A stretch of 64,000 nucleotides of DNA from Halosimplex pelagicum (GTDB lineage Archaea > Halobacteriota > Halobacteria > Halobacteriales > Haloarculaceae), in NCBI RefSeq assembly GCF_013415905.1, contig NZ_CP058909.1, positions 2,542,001 to 2,606,000 of the forward strand. The letters are read 5' to 3'. Numbering within the stretch: the first letter of the stretch is position 1; every line of letters starts with the position of its first letter. The notes beneath the pieces were generated by a model, which worked only from the letters and a program-made list of their open reading frames with translations, searched no databases and had not been told where the DNA came from. The position numbers and the translations under genes were made by a program. Below, piece after piece: positions 9,333 through 17,580 of the stretch.

Positions 9333-9549
9333 TCAGTATGTAGTAGTGAGTTCAATTTGAACTTAATTGCTAGCGTGTCATTTCCGGAGTTTCCGAAATA
9401 CCCTTCGAGACAGAGCTATTTATGCAAAATTCGTGAACCGCTGTTCGCCTCAAACGGTGATACAGCCCCTATTTCGGTATATTCTGAACTTGAGTATTTT
9501 ATATACTGATGTATACAATGAATAGCTGTGCGTCACAGAAGACGACGTA
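9273..9549. promoter_or_regulatory. intergenic region with TATA element for winged-helix gene
   Basis: The right end of the insertion sequence and then AT-rich DNA. TTTTATATACTG at about 9496-9507 resembles an archaeal TATA box some 45 nt before the ATG at 9550. It is followed by a TATAC/GTATA symmetric element at about 9502-9516 that may be an operator. Confidence 0.4.
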
Positions 9550-10056
9550 ATGCCAGATGATGTTCGCGATACAGCACCCGATCTAGCGGAGATTGACTAC
9601 GAGGAAGTCTCGGACTTTTTTGATGAGAAAGGGGCTGTTGAGTTGATTGCTCTCCTTGATGGTGAAGGATATCGGTTTGATGAGATAGATAAACTCTTGG
9701 ACGTCAGCCGGGGATATCTAAATGATCGCCGGGACGAAGCAGTTCATCTGGGGCTGATCGTCCCCGATCAAGCATATCGAGACGATTCTGTTCGTCGCGT
9801 CTGGACTCTGACCGCTCTCGGCCATTATCTGAGACAGCGGATGCGACATCTGGGTGTTACGGACAGTCACGAGCGATTCATTAATGCGAGACGAGAATAC
9901 CAGGAACGCAAAGCGACGTTCCGAGAGTGGGTTGCTGATCCCGAGTCAATTGAGGAGTATACAGAAGCGATGTGGGCTGACGAGCAAGTGCATCCGAAAG
10001 AACTTCCCGAAGACCTGAAAGAACTCTTCCGCCAAGTGGACGACGACCGCTTCTAA
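9550..10056 (+). CDS. winged-helix transcriptional regulator
   Basis: A 168-aa acidic protein. Residues about 20-95 form a helix-turn-helix with wing: an IALLDGEGYRFDEIDKLLDVS helix pair, a GYLNDRRDEAVHLGLI recognition segment and a VRRVWTLTALGHYL wing. The C-terminus is helical and charged (YQERKATFREWV). Architecture and size match haloarchaeal winged-helix regulators often found beside mobile elements. It lies alone between an insertion sequence and a decayed gene fragment. The target is unknown. Confidence 0.65.
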   Translation: MPDDVRDTAPDLAEIDYEEVSDFFDEKGAVELIALLDGEGYRFDEIDKLLDVSRGYLNDRRDEAVHLGLIVPDQAYRDDSVRRVWTLTALGHYLRQRMRHLGVTDSHERFINARREYQERKATFREWVADPESIEEYTEAMWADEQVHPKELPEDLKELFRQVDDDRF

Positions 10057-10064
10057 TCGTCTGT

Positions 10065-10241
10065 CGGATACTCGTAGAATACGAATGGATCCGTGCCTAC
10101 GTGCTGACGCCGTACTACCCTATGGAGAATTCAGATGGGGCCAAGATCAATCGATTCGAGGTCACTGATTTCAGTGCGGTCACGGCACCGGGCATCGGCA
10201 CGGTAAACGTCCGCGTCGACGTACAACCGAACCTCTCGTAA
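10065..10241 (+). pseudogene. C-terminal fragment of an unknown gene
   Basis: An open frame with no start, ending at TAA 10239-10241, reads RILVEYEWIRAYVLTPYYP and continues to VRVDVQPNLS. The composition and clean end look like the genuine C-terminus of a secreted or beta-rich protein whose 5' part has been lost, probably through nearby insertions. It begins right after the winged-helix gene, in another frame. I do not recognise the family. Confidence 0.35.
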
Positions 10242-10426
10242 TCCACAACGGGTCGGAACCACGAATGGATTCGTCTGTTGATGGCGGTTATACGCGGTGC
10301 AGGCGCAATACCACGGCCTTCAGGCCGTGGATACGCGCCGTCACGATGACTCACACTCCACCGGAAACGGCACTGCGGGATATTCCACAGGATATAAAAA
10401 TCTGAGTTTCATAATTCTGTGTACGG

Positions 10427-11686
10427 ATGCCGACCACACGCCGTACCTACATCTGCCGCATCCGAAACCACTCACAAGTCAAGGAGGCGTTGGATAGGCA
10501 CGGCTGGTCGGCCTCCAAACTCTGGAACGTCGCCAACTACCATGCTCGCAACGTGTGGGATGAAACCGGCGAAATCCCGGACGAAAAACAACTCAAATCA
10601 GAACTGAAGGACCATCCTAAATACCGAGGACTGCATAGCCAGTCCAGTCAGAAAGTTCTCGAAGAGCTTTCTGAAGCCTTCAGTTCCTGGTTCGGCTCCA
10701 ACGACGACCGGGATAACCCGCCGGGTTACCGCAAAACCAACTACTACGACGACGAGGACAACCGTGTCCACGAAGAACATCCACGCTCGACCGTCACGTG
10801 GAAAGACAAGGGCATCCGTCACGACACCAAGCACGGACGCTTCCGCCTCTCGAAAGGGAAGAACCACAAAGACGGGCGTGACTACATCCTTGTCGAATAC
10901 GACGCTCCACCAGCAGTCGAACTCGACCGCGTGCAACAAGTCCGTGCCGTCTGGAACTCATCAAAACACCGTTGGGAACTCCACGTCGTCTGCAAAGAAG
11001 AGATAGCTGCCGAACCCCCAGGTGACGACGTGGCTGGTGTGGACCTCGGCATCTGTAACCCAGCCGCCGTCGCCTTCCCTGATGACGCGCTATTGTATCC
11101 GGGGAACACACTGCGTGAGGACAAACACTATTTCCAGCGCGAAGAGTACCAGACGGAAGGACCGCACCGCCCCAGTCAGACAGTACAGTGGGCGCGTGCG
11201 AAACTGTCCAAGCGGAAAACACACTTCCTGCACGCCCTCTCGAAAGACATCGTTGAACGGTGTATCGAACGTGATGTTGGTACGCTCGTCGTGGGCGACC
11301 CCAGTGGTGTCGATGACGACGACTGGGGGCGGCACGGGAATAAGCGCCTTGATAACTGGGCGTACAAGCGACTACTGCATCTCATCGACTACAAAGCCCG
11401 TGAACGCGGGATTGAAGTCGAGATGCCAGACGAACGTGGTACGTCCTCGTCGTGTAGCGTCTGCGGGCATGAAGACGCTGATAGCCGTGTCGAACGTGGA
11501 CTGTGGAAGTGCGACCGATGTGGCGTTGTTACACACGGTGACGTGAACGGAGCCGACAACATCAGACAAAAATCGCTAACCGTAACTCCCCCGTTAGGGG
11601 ATAGTGGTAACGGCTGTTTGGCCCAGCCTCGCGTCATTCATTTCAGCCGGACTCACGGATTCCAACCGCGAGCAACCGCCGAATGA
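10427..11686 (+). CDS. tnpB: TnpB RNA-guided endonuclease (OrfB)
   Basis: A 419-aa TnpB with a RuvC-like nuclease fold. Visible elements are an N-terminal helical/WED region (MPTTRRTYICRIRN), RuvC-I Asp206 (AGVDLGICNP), RuvC-II VVGDPSG at about 288-294, a zinc finger (Cys343, Cys346, Cys362, Cys365) and RuvC-III Asp372 (HGDVNGADN). The second catalytic position carries Asp (GDPSG) rather than the Glu of well-studied TnpBs, a variant I recall from haloarchaeal relatives. No frameshift is seen, so it is probably expressed. TnpB proteins use an RNA from the element's right end to cut the empty donor site. Confidence 0.9.
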   Translation: MPTTRRTYICRIRNHSQVKEALDRHGWSASKLWNVANYHARNVWDETGEIPDEKQLKSELKDHPKYRGLHSQSSQKVLEELSEAFSSWFGSNDDRDNPPGYRKTNYYDDEDNRVHEEHPRSTVTWKDKGIRHDTKHGRFRLSKGKNHKDGRDYILVEYDAPPAVELDRVQQVRAVWNSSKHRWELHVVCKEEIAAEPPGDDVAGVDLGICNPAAVAFPDDALLYPGNTLREDKHYFQREEYQTEGPHRPSQTVQWARAKLSKRKTHFLHALSKDIVERCIERDVGTLVVGDPSGVDDDDWGRHGNKRLDNWAYKRLLHLIDYKARERGIEVEMPDERGTSSSCSVCGHEDADSRVERGLWKCDRCGVVTHGDVNGADNIRQKSLTVTPPLGDSGNGCLAQPRVIHFSRTHGFQPRATAE

Positions 11687-11750
11687 CGTGTAAACCCTAA
11701 TATCCCAACGCTTGAGATTCCTCCGCCTTCAGGCGGAGGAGGAGGTCAAT
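11580..11750 (+). ncRNA. candidate omega (reRNA) guide RNA at TnpB right end
   Basis: By family analogy the guide RNA overlaps the 3' end of tnpB and the right-end hairpin. Here that would be roughly 11580-11750, with the guide read from the flanking DNA after about 11750. The 11720-11739 hairpin is seen; the RNA is inferred. Confidence 0.4.
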
Positions 11751-11804
11751 GAATGTCAGAACGAATGATGGGTACGAATTCACCATGGGGAGCACGACAG
11801 ACCT

Positions 11805-12917
11805 CTATTGAACGCCCTGGGTAGCAGTGTCTACCGGCTGGAGTTCGACGGCGAACGTCGTCCCATCTTCACCAGTCGATTCAATGTGTACTGAACCACC
11901 GTACTGCTCGGTGAGTGTTTTCACGAGGTAAAGACCGAAGCCGTGATCGCCCTGGTCACTCGCTTCGAACAGCTGCTCGCGAACAGGTGAAGGAAGTCCC
12001 GGTCCGTTATCGGTAACGCGCACCACCACCGTGTCATCGTGAACCGTGGCCGATACGGCAATTCGTGGCCTCGAACTGGTATTGTGAACGACGGCGTTCC
12101 GTAACAGGTTACGGAAGACGGACGACAGGAGGTCATCAGCACGCACTCGGCCGGTCGCAGGGATATCGGTGTCTACCCCTACATCGGGATAGGCTGTCTT
12201 GATCGTGGTCACCTCCTGTTCTAGGACGGTTGAGAGATGTATTGGCTTCAGTGTCTCTTCGTCATTCTGGATCGCGTGGAGGTATGCCCGGACGTTTTGA
12301 ATGAGTTCAGTTATCTCCCCGGCTTGTCGGTCGATTGTGTCAAGTTGGGCGGCTTCCTCGCCGTCGGCGTCCGCTAACAGCAGCTCGGTTCGTCCCTGAA
12401 TGACATTCACGTTGTTGAGAATATCATGGCGAAGTAGATGGTTGACGTGCTCGAGTTGTTCGCGCTGGCGCTCAGCGTACTCTCTGTCGAGACGTTCGCG
12501 TTCGGCCTCGCGTGCTCGTTCGATTGCTGAGGCTTCGTTGACGCCAGCCAATAAGCCCCCGAATCCACCGACACCAATCGCCGCGAGAAGTCCAAAGACA
12601 GGTGCATCGATTGTAATCGCCGGGCTGATTATCAAGAGCACGGGGACAAGAGCCAAGCCAGCGGCCGTCCCGACCATCCAGCCGACAATGCGTATATATC
12701 GGTCGGACGGAAGATCATTCTGTGCCGCCCAGTACCAGCCGGCGATGATCAGCGTTCCAGGCAGGAACGAGAAGATCACGTGAATAGTCGAACTACGAAG
12801 GGAGAACGTGAAAACGAGCCCGCCAGCGACGAGATGAAGGACGCCAAAGAGAGCAATGGGAGCGCTGCCCCATCGTACAAACTTCACAGAGGGTTCAAGC
12901 GAGAGTGGAATGGTCAT
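11805..12917 (-). CDS. membrane sensor histidine kinase
   Basis: A 370-aa kinase from the ATG at 12917 (MTIPLSLEP). The N-terminal half has four or five hydrophobic segments (for example FGVLHLVAGGLVFTF, FLPGTLIIAGWYW, FGLLAAIGVGGFGGLLAG), then a short coiled coil (REAERERLDREYAERQREQ) and a HisKA H-box, HLLRHDILNNVNVIQGR, with its phosphoacceptor His. The HATPase domain has N (FRNLLRNAVVH), G1 (VTDNGPGLP) and G2 (GFGLYLVKTL) boxes. This is the haloarchaeal multi-TM-sensor kinase type; no cognate response regulator is adjacent. Upstream in-frame codons, which would start at 13040, are basic and were excluded. Confidence 0.85.
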   Translation of the reverse strand: MTIPLSLEPSVKFVRWGSAPIALFGVLHLVAGGLVFTFSLRSSTIHVIFSFLPGTLIIAGWYWAAQNDLPSDRYIRIVGWMVGTAAGLALVPVLLIISPAITIDAPVFGLLAAIGVGGFGGLLAGVNEASAIERAREAERERLDREYAERQREQLEHVNHLLRHDILNNVNVIQGRTELLLADADGEEAAQLDTIDRQAGEITELIQNVRAYLHAIQNDEETLKPIHLSTVLEQEVTTIKTAYPDVGVDTDIPATGRVRADDLLSSVFRNLLRNAVVHNTSSRPRIAVSATVHDDTVVVRVTDNGPGLPSPVREQLFEASDQGDHGFGLYLVKTLTEQYGGSVHIESTGEDGTTFAVELQPVDTATQGVQ

Positions 12918-13670
12918 GGTCTCATTGTGTCGATTGGTCGAAAATGCCAGTTTCGGACCACTGCAAGGAGGACGCGCGCGTTCTCTGGATACGCGTCCTC
13001 GCATACGTGCCGTCCGGAATGCATCGCGCAGGTCGGCCATGTGCTCGCCACGGGCGGATCACCTGACGTGCGTTCGTCGAGATCACACTGCTCACTGCCA
13101 CCGTCGAGACCGTGTGCGCGGTGGGGCTGTTTTCAGGTATCATAATAAAAATACTCATTGAGCAGTTTTGGTGGCAACGTACCGCCACGGGGTGACGCCA
13201 CAGATGTCTTCGGCCCGAGGAGACGAACGGTCGCCGATACAGTAAATCGCGGGCATCGGTGTGCTCCAAGGTCAACCGTTTCCGTCGGATCGGTCGCAAG
13301 CGCTGGGTAACGTATCATCGTCGACTGGCTATCATGTGGGACAGGTCGCTGTCGGCGGTGGTCAGAACGCGTTGCTCTGTCATTGTTGGTGGTTGGGTTC
13401 GGGCGATCGAACGTAGCAGTTCACTATCGGATGGCTTCAGAACTGGTGACCACCGAGCCACGATCCGCTGTGTGTCAGGTGGTCTGTACGTCGAGCGCGG
13501 GCGAGACCTGCGATCACCGGTTTCACGGGCCAAACAGGGTCTCGTCATACCCAGTACTATCAGACCAATGGCTAATGAATCCTTATATAGTAATCTAAGA
13601 GTTTTTATACCGTATTACTATTGTACGGTTCCGATGCTCCTAACATACGTTCTTGCATCCCAATGTCGGG
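12918..13670. other. 750-nt intergenic region
   Basis: Short frames on both strands are Arg/Ser-rich and unlike haloarchaeal proteins. Around 13600-13612 a TATA-like GAGTTTTTATACC precedes the next gene by about 60 nt. No RNA gene or insertion sequence was recognised. Confidence 0.45.
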
Positions 13671-13674
13671 ATGC
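13655..13674. promoter_or_regulatory. inverted repeat over a start codon
   Basis: GCATCCC and GGGATGC arms with a 6-nt loop; the right arm contains the ATG of the winged-helix gene at 13671. As RNA it would be a hairpin hiding the start codon; as DNA it could be an operator for the encoded dimeric protein. Confidence 0.4.
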
Positions 13675-13967
13675 GCCCCCGAATTCCATGGTTGACGCGT
13701 GTTGATATGATTGCGCTCGAATATTTGGATGGCCACGAGCAATCGGAGTTCGAGCAGTCGCCGTCGCTTATCGCGACGAACATTGGGAAATCTGCGGGGC
13801 ACGTCCGCCGGCGGATGCGAACGCTCACCGCTGCGGGGCTCGTCGAACGGACGAACGACACGGCAGGCTACTACGCAATCACCGAACTTGGACGCCGATA
13901 TCTACAGGGAGAATTGACGGATCCCGAGACCATGGACCTCCGGGCATTTGATCCCGACAACACTTGA
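13671..13967 (+). CDS. small winged-helix (PhiH1 repressor-like) regulator
   Basis: A 98-aa winged-helix protein from ATG 13671 (MRPRIPWLTRVD). A TTG six codons upstream is a weaker alternative. The HTH is IALEYLDGHEQ...IATNIGKSAGHVRRRMRTLTAAGLVERT, followed by the wing YYAITELGRRYLQGE. Size and layout match the PhiH1-repressor-like family of haloarchaea. An inverted repeat overlaps the start codon, suggesting autoregulation. It stands alone between a sensor kinase and a DUF7504 gene. Confidence 0.75.
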   Translation: MRPRIPWLTRVDMIALEYLDGHEQSEFEQSPSLIATNIGKSAGHVRRRMRTLTAAGLVERTNDTAGYYAITELGRRYLQGELTDPETMDLRAFDPDNT

Positions 13968-14095
13968 GTTGACCGCGCCGAGAGCGGTGCCGCTTGCTCT
14001 GTTTGCGACCTTGCCACAGAAGCGTAACCCACGGTCTGACAGGAGAGATAATTCGACCTGGTAGGGGGAGGAGCGTGAGGAATCTCACCGGGCAA

Positions 14096-14113
14096 TATAC
14101 TCATATGAGTATA
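14096..14113. promoter_or_regulatory. 18-bp perfect palindrome overlapping a TATA box
   Basis: TATACTCATATGAGTATA is a perfect palindrome. Its right end runs into GTATAAATTT, a good archaeal TATA box about 50 nt before the DUF7504 start at 14165. A protein bound here would exclude TBP, so it is a likely operator. Confidence 0.6.
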
Positions 14114-14164
14114 AATTTGGCAGTATTTGAATAGTTTTATGGACACTGATTTCCCAGTAGAGGT

Positions 14165-14782
14165 ATGTCCAGTCAAGCCACCAGTCTCACCAGTGGGGTG
14201 GATGCGGCCTCGAACATCCTTTTACTCTCGCCCTCGCTCGATTCCCACGACGACGAAGCGTGTCTTGACTTGCTGACCGTCACTGACCCAACCGAAGAGA
14301 ACGTGCTGTCGGTCACGTTCACCCAGTCGGCCACCGACCGAATTGACCTCTGGGATGCACACGTCGACGAACGACCGGCGCGAGCGGGCATCATCAGTGT
14401 CGGTGAGATAACGCGGTCAGCGTCCGCGGATACCACTTCGACACAACGGCCGGTCGGCCCACTCACTATTGAGACGGTGTCCGACCCAGATGACCTCACG
14501 GACCTTGGCATCACGCTCAATACGTTCCTCTCGGAATGGGGCGACGATGACAATCAGACGGTCGCCTGTTTCCACTCACTCACACCGCTCCTCCAGTACG
14601 CGGATCTCCAGCGCGTGTTCCGCTTTCTCCACGTGCTAACTGGCCGGCTCGAAACCAGTGATGCAGTCGCGCACTATCATATGGACCCGAACGCACACGA
14701 CCAACAGACGATCAGCACGCTTCGCCCGCTGTTCGACGCGATCGTCGACCTCGACGAAGACAGCGAGTGGAATATCCAATAA
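14165..14782 (+). CDS. DUF7504 family protein (HTR-like)
   Basis: A 205-aa protein of the haloarchaeal DUF7504 group, distantly RecA/KaiC-like without a clear Walker A. Recognisable points are the NILLLSPSLDS opening strand, the ENVLSVTFTQSATDRIDLW segment, the LGITLNTFLSEW region and the C-terminal HYHMDPNAHDQQTISTLRPLFDAIVDLDE block typical of the family. Its role is unknown; relatives are often near signal-transduction genes, and a sensor kinase lies 2 kb upstream. The promoter holds an 18-bp palindrome over its TATA box. Confidence 0.72.
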   Translation: MSSQATSLTSGVDAASNILLLSPSLDSHDDEACLDLLTVTDPTEENVLSVTFTQSATDRIDLWDAHVDERPARAGIISVGEITRSASADTTSTQRPVGPLTIETVSDPDDLTDLGITLNTFLSEWGDDDNQTVACFHSLTPLLQYADLQRVFRFLHVLTGRLETSDAVAHYHMDPNAHDQQTISTLRPLFDAIVDLDEDSEWNIQ

Positions 14783-14844
14783 CGGTAACTCGTCCTCGCC
14801 ACCCGGCTGGACTGTTCGGATCGTTCAGCTGCCGATTACGACTG

Positions 14845-15405
14845 TTACTCTAAGAGCTCGAGTTCAGTAAGTCGCTCTTCAATCACGTTCAGCGCCTGTT
14901 CGGCGTCGTCGGTCTGCTCTCCACCTGTGATGACGAGTTTCCCACTTCCGAAGAGGAGGGCAACGACAGACGGGTCGTCAAGGCGGTAGACGAGGCCGGG
15001 GAACTGTTCGGGTTCGTACTCGATATGTTCGAGCCCGAGGCCGATCGCAATCGCATTCAGGTTGAGCTGGTGGCCGAGATCCGCGCTGGAGACGATGTTC
15101 TGAATCTCGACATCCGGGGAGTCAGCTATCTGTACTCCCAGTTCGCGGAGTTCATCGAAGACTTGTTCGAGGGCGGCCGCGACGTCGGCGATGCTTTTCG
15201 CGCCGGTACAGACGATCTTGCCCGAGCGGAAAATGAGGGCCGCGGCCTTGGGGTCCTGCATGCGATAGATGAGGCCGGGAAAGTGTTCGGGATCGTACTG
15301 GGTTACTCGCAGATCGTCAGCGAGCGTTTCGAGGTCGAGTTCCTGGCCGATTCCCATCGACGCAACGACGTTCTCGATCTGTATCGATTTCGTGACCGTA
15401 CTCAT
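14845..15405 (-). CDS. tbp: TATA-box-binding protein (accessory TBP)
   Basis: A 186-aa archaeal TBP with two direct imperfect repeats of about 90 residues: IQIENVVASMGIG...FPGLIYRMQDPKAAALIFRSGKIVCTGAKS and VEIQNIVSSADLG...FPGLVYRLDDPSVVALLFGSGKLVITGGEQ. Both saddle halves are complete, with the acidic C-terminal tail usual in haloarchaea. TBP nucleates transcription initiation at TATA boxes with TFB. Haloarchaea often carry several TBPs, and one set among mobile and decayed genes is probably an extra, specialised copy. Neighbours are a DUF7504 gene (convergent) and a tiny histone-fold gene upstream on the same strand. Confidence 0.95.
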   Translation of the reverse strand: MSTVTKSIQIENVVASMGIGQELDLETLADDLRVTQYDPEHFPGLIYRMQDPKAAALIFRSGKIVCTGAKSIADVAAALEQVFDELRELGVQIADSPDVEIQNIVSSADLGHQLNLNAIAIGLGLEHIEYEPEQFPGLVYRLDDPSVVALLFGSGKLVITGGEQTDDAEQALNVIEERLTELELLE

Positions 15406-15548
15406 GCTATTCTCTCATTCACAGAACCTTCTTAAAAACTGGTCGCACTATCGAGAAACCGCCTGTCTGCTGGGTCTGCATTTGGGTTGCTGTTCGACGA
15501 CAGCGTATTGGACTCCCTGTTGTTGGACTGCTGGTCCGTTCCCTCTCG

Positions 15549-15716
15549 TTAGAGGTCGCGCGGCTGGACTGTCTTCCGGTCGTTCGCGTCGGCACGTCGG
15601 GCCGCGTCTTCAAGGAGTTCTGCGGCTTCCTCGTCGAGGGCGTCGTAGAAGTCCGCCGCCACGTTCATCCCGTCGAGCTGTTCCTTCACGGCCGCTTTGA
15701 CGATCAGGTCTGTCAT
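15549..15716 (-). CDS. DUF1931-type short histone-fold protein
   Basis: A 55-aa protein from ATG 15716 (MTDLIVKAAVKEQL). It is one truncated histone fold, ending VQPRDL as in relatives, and contains the family string NVAADFYDALDEEAAELLEDAARRA split by a short helix break. Relatives are small archaeal DNA-associated proteins of uncertain role. A TATA element (GTATATTTATAC on the minus strand, about 15741-15752) lies about 27-35 nt before the start, predicting a nearly leaderless mRNA. It lies 143 nt upstream of tbp on the same strand and could be co-transcribed with it. Confidence 0.8.
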   Translation of the reverse strand: MTDLIVKAAVKEQLDGMNVAADFYDALDEEAAELLEDAARRADANDRKTVQPRDL

Positions 15717-15844
15717 ACGCGTCGTCCATTCTCGTATCGTTCGTATAAATATACAGGTATCCAATCTGGTGTGTGACCCTGTCTCGCTGGCGTTCAGGTG
15801 GCAACAGACGTATGTCTCAGTGGTACATATCAGCATCTGGATCG

Positions 15845-16138
15845 ATGTACGATTTGACCGGCTTCCAGCGTGATCTACTGTACGTGATCGCTGGATTCGA
15901 CGACCCTCACGGCCTCGCGATCAAGGACGAACTCGAGGACTACTACGAGAGCGAAATCCACCACGGGCGGCTCTATCCCAATTTGGATACCCTTGTTGAG
16001 AAAGGTATTGTCGAGAAAGGCGAGAAGGACCGGCGCACCAACGTCTACACGCTGACGCGGCGCGGCCACCGCGAAATCGAAGTCCGGCGCGAATGGGAGC
16101 AACAATACCTCGAAACGGCGGAAGCCGCCTCAGCATAG
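15845..16138 (+). CDS. PadR-family transcriptional regulator
   Basis: A 97-aa winged-helix repressor from ATG 15845 (MYDLTGFQRDLLYVIAG). An alternative ATG at 15812 adds 11 residues; the shorter form matches the family N-terminus. The PadR core is complete: GLAIKDELEDYY, HHGRLYPNLDTLVEKGIVEKGEKDRRTN and YTLTRRGHREI. PadR proteins are dimers that repress neighbouring genes in response to ligands. It is divergent from the histone-fold/tbp pair and 96 nt ahead of an acidic protein of unknown function, either of which could be a target. Confidence 0.85.
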   Translation: MYDLTGFQRDLLYVIAGFDDPHGLAIKDELEDYYESEIHHGRLYPNLDTLVEKGIVEKGEKDRRTNVYTLTRRGHREIEVRREWEQQYLETAEAASA

Positions 16139-16234
16139 CGAACCCGAACGGATCCTTGATGAGTGTATCGGTTGCTCTCGGGTCGCCAGGAGAGGAGTAG
16201 ACCCATATGGCCGAGCGACCAACCTGAAAGATAC

Positions 16235-16762
16235 ATGGACGTTGGCGACCCCGTTCTCGATACCAACGACGATGATCCTGATCTCGCTATCGTCGTTCAC
16301 TGCCCCGACGCGCCGATTGCCGAGTGGACAGTGACTGTAGAGGGAGAGGAGCGAACCGTGGCCGCGGACAACCCGACCTATCCAGCTGACGATCCGGCTG
16401 TCGTGGTGGCGTTCGTTGAATCGGGATTGAACAGCCACTGGCCGGAGTGGACGGAGACAGATCCAGCCGAACTTCACGAGGGTGCACAGGCGAACGATGT
16501 CACGCTCTACACGTTCCCCGCATCGCGACTTACCGTTCTAGACGATGAGGCCGTTGTAGCACGTCTTGAAGCGGGCACCGTAGATATGTCGGCATTACGG
16601 GCACGGCTGGCGGATGCCGAGTGGCAAGTTGACATGGATGGGAGCGTACTTGTTGCCGAGAAGATGTGCGAACAGTATCGGATCCATCCAACCGGCGACA
16701 TTGACGGCGAGGGTGAGATCCGTGACCCCCTAGAGAACATCGTCCAGCAATACACCGACTAA
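16235..16762 (+). CDS. acidic protein sharing a domain with a proviral protein
   Basis: A 175-aa protein from ATG 16235 (MDVGDPVLDTNDDD). The N-terminal 100 residues (VGDPVLD, VAADNPTYPADDPAVVVAF, LYTFPASRL) align by eye with the 103-aa proviral protein at 42766-43077 (VGDHVQD, VADVNPEYPADDHVVEAVF, AYAYPRSRL). The C-terminal part (DMSALRARLADAEWQVDMDG) is specific to this protein. The function is unknown. It follows the PadR gene on the same strand and may descend from a viral gene. Confidence 0.6.
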   Translation: MDVGDPVLDTNDDDPDLAIVVHCPDAPIAEWTVTVEGEERTVAADNPTYPADDPAVVVAFVESGLNSHWPEWTETDPAELHEGAQANDVTLYTFPASRLTVLDDEAVVARLEAGTVDMSALRARLADAEWQVDMDGSVLVAEKMCEQYRIHPTGDIDGEGEIRDPLENIVQQYTD

Positions 16763-16953
16763 CCGCTCCAACATACCTCCTCTTCGATGGTGGCAGACAA
16801 CAGGTTCCACAAGATGGAGTAGGGTGGAGGGAGAGGAGGTGAATCCTGACGAATCGCTACACAGAACCAGACTCTTCTCCCATCACTGTCAGCTATTCGG
16901 CCGAACGCTTCTCAACGGCACGCCGAGTTTGTTCCCAGCGTTCGAACGCCTCA

Positions 16954-17269
16954 CTATGGTGCGCCGGTAAGCACAAATTGGCTGTGGGTCTCGCCATTCG
17001 TGATTTGCCGCGTCACGCCAGGTGGAATCCGAACTGTATCCCCCGTTTCAACGGGGACGTCCTTGCCGTTGATCGTGATCGTCGCTTCTCCATCGACGAG
17101 GAGATACACTTCCTCGTGATCGTTCTCACTGTGCTCGTGTTCGGGCCCTTCCCACCCGGGTTCGGCGTCGACGACGGTGACGCCATGTCCTCACAACCGG
17201 GGGGTCGCGGAGGAAGTGCATCCCGGAGTTCGTTTCGGTGACTTCGTAGTTCACCTTGTCGTAAGCCAT
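16954..17269 (-). pseudogene. cupin-domain protein, frameshifted
   Basis: From ATG 17269 the minus strand reads MAYDKVNYEVTETNSGMHFLRDP, then loses frame. After two apparent single-base deletions (in the C-run near 17200-17205 and near 17186) it resumes GVTVVDAEPGWEG, EHEHSENDHEEVYLLVDGEA, VETGDTVRIPPGVTR and ends GAP at 16954. The resumed part holds both cupin motifs (a His/Glu cluster and a PPG turn), so this was a small beta-barrel metal-binding cupin. Sequencing error is possible, but it lies among other decayed genes. Confidence 0.7.
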
Positions 17270-17390
17270 CGCTTTCACCAAGACATGGCGGTCACAAATA
17301 CGTGGTGTTCAGGGGGTTGGTATTCCTGCGATAGGATTCTCGCTCTCGACGGAGTCAACAGTAAGCATCTGTGCTTCGGAGCAGCACCGA

Positions 17391-17560
17391 ATGGCGGGAT
17401 CTTCAACCGAGAGTCTCGTGGCGAAATGCATCCTCGTAACCGGCGCGACAGACAGACTTGGCCGCGAAACCGCGTTCAGGCTGGCTGTGAACGGGGCGAG
17501 CGTCCTTGTTTACGGGCGTGATCGGGCCCAAGGCGAGGAAATCATCACGACCATCCAGGA
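17391..17560 (+). pseudogene. short-chain dehydrogenase N-terminal remnant
   Basis: The frame reads CILVTGATDRLGRETAFRL then VNGASVLVYGRDRAQGEEI, which is the SDR Rossmann dinucleotide-binding start (TGxxxxxG) and second strand. It ends after about 60 codons with no catalytic Tyr-x-x-x-Lys, so only the cofactor-binding tip survives. Confidence 0.6.
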
Positions 17561-17580
17561 ACACACCCGTCGACGTGACG

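Larger units (their letters stand above)
10300..11750 (+). mobile_element. IS200/IS605-type TnpB-only element (IS1341 group)
   Basis: A single tnpB gene without tnpA, bounded by subterminal hairpins. The left hairpin CCACGGCC-TTCA-GGCCGTGG is at 10311-10330; the right hairpin CCTCCGCC-TTCA-GGCGGAGG is at 11720-11739. Both have 8-bp stems with the same TTCA loop, and GGAGGTCAATGA follows the right one. Such ends are processed as single strands by a TnpA supplied in trans. The exact borders, given here to about 10-20 nt, were not fixed. Confidence 0.75.
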
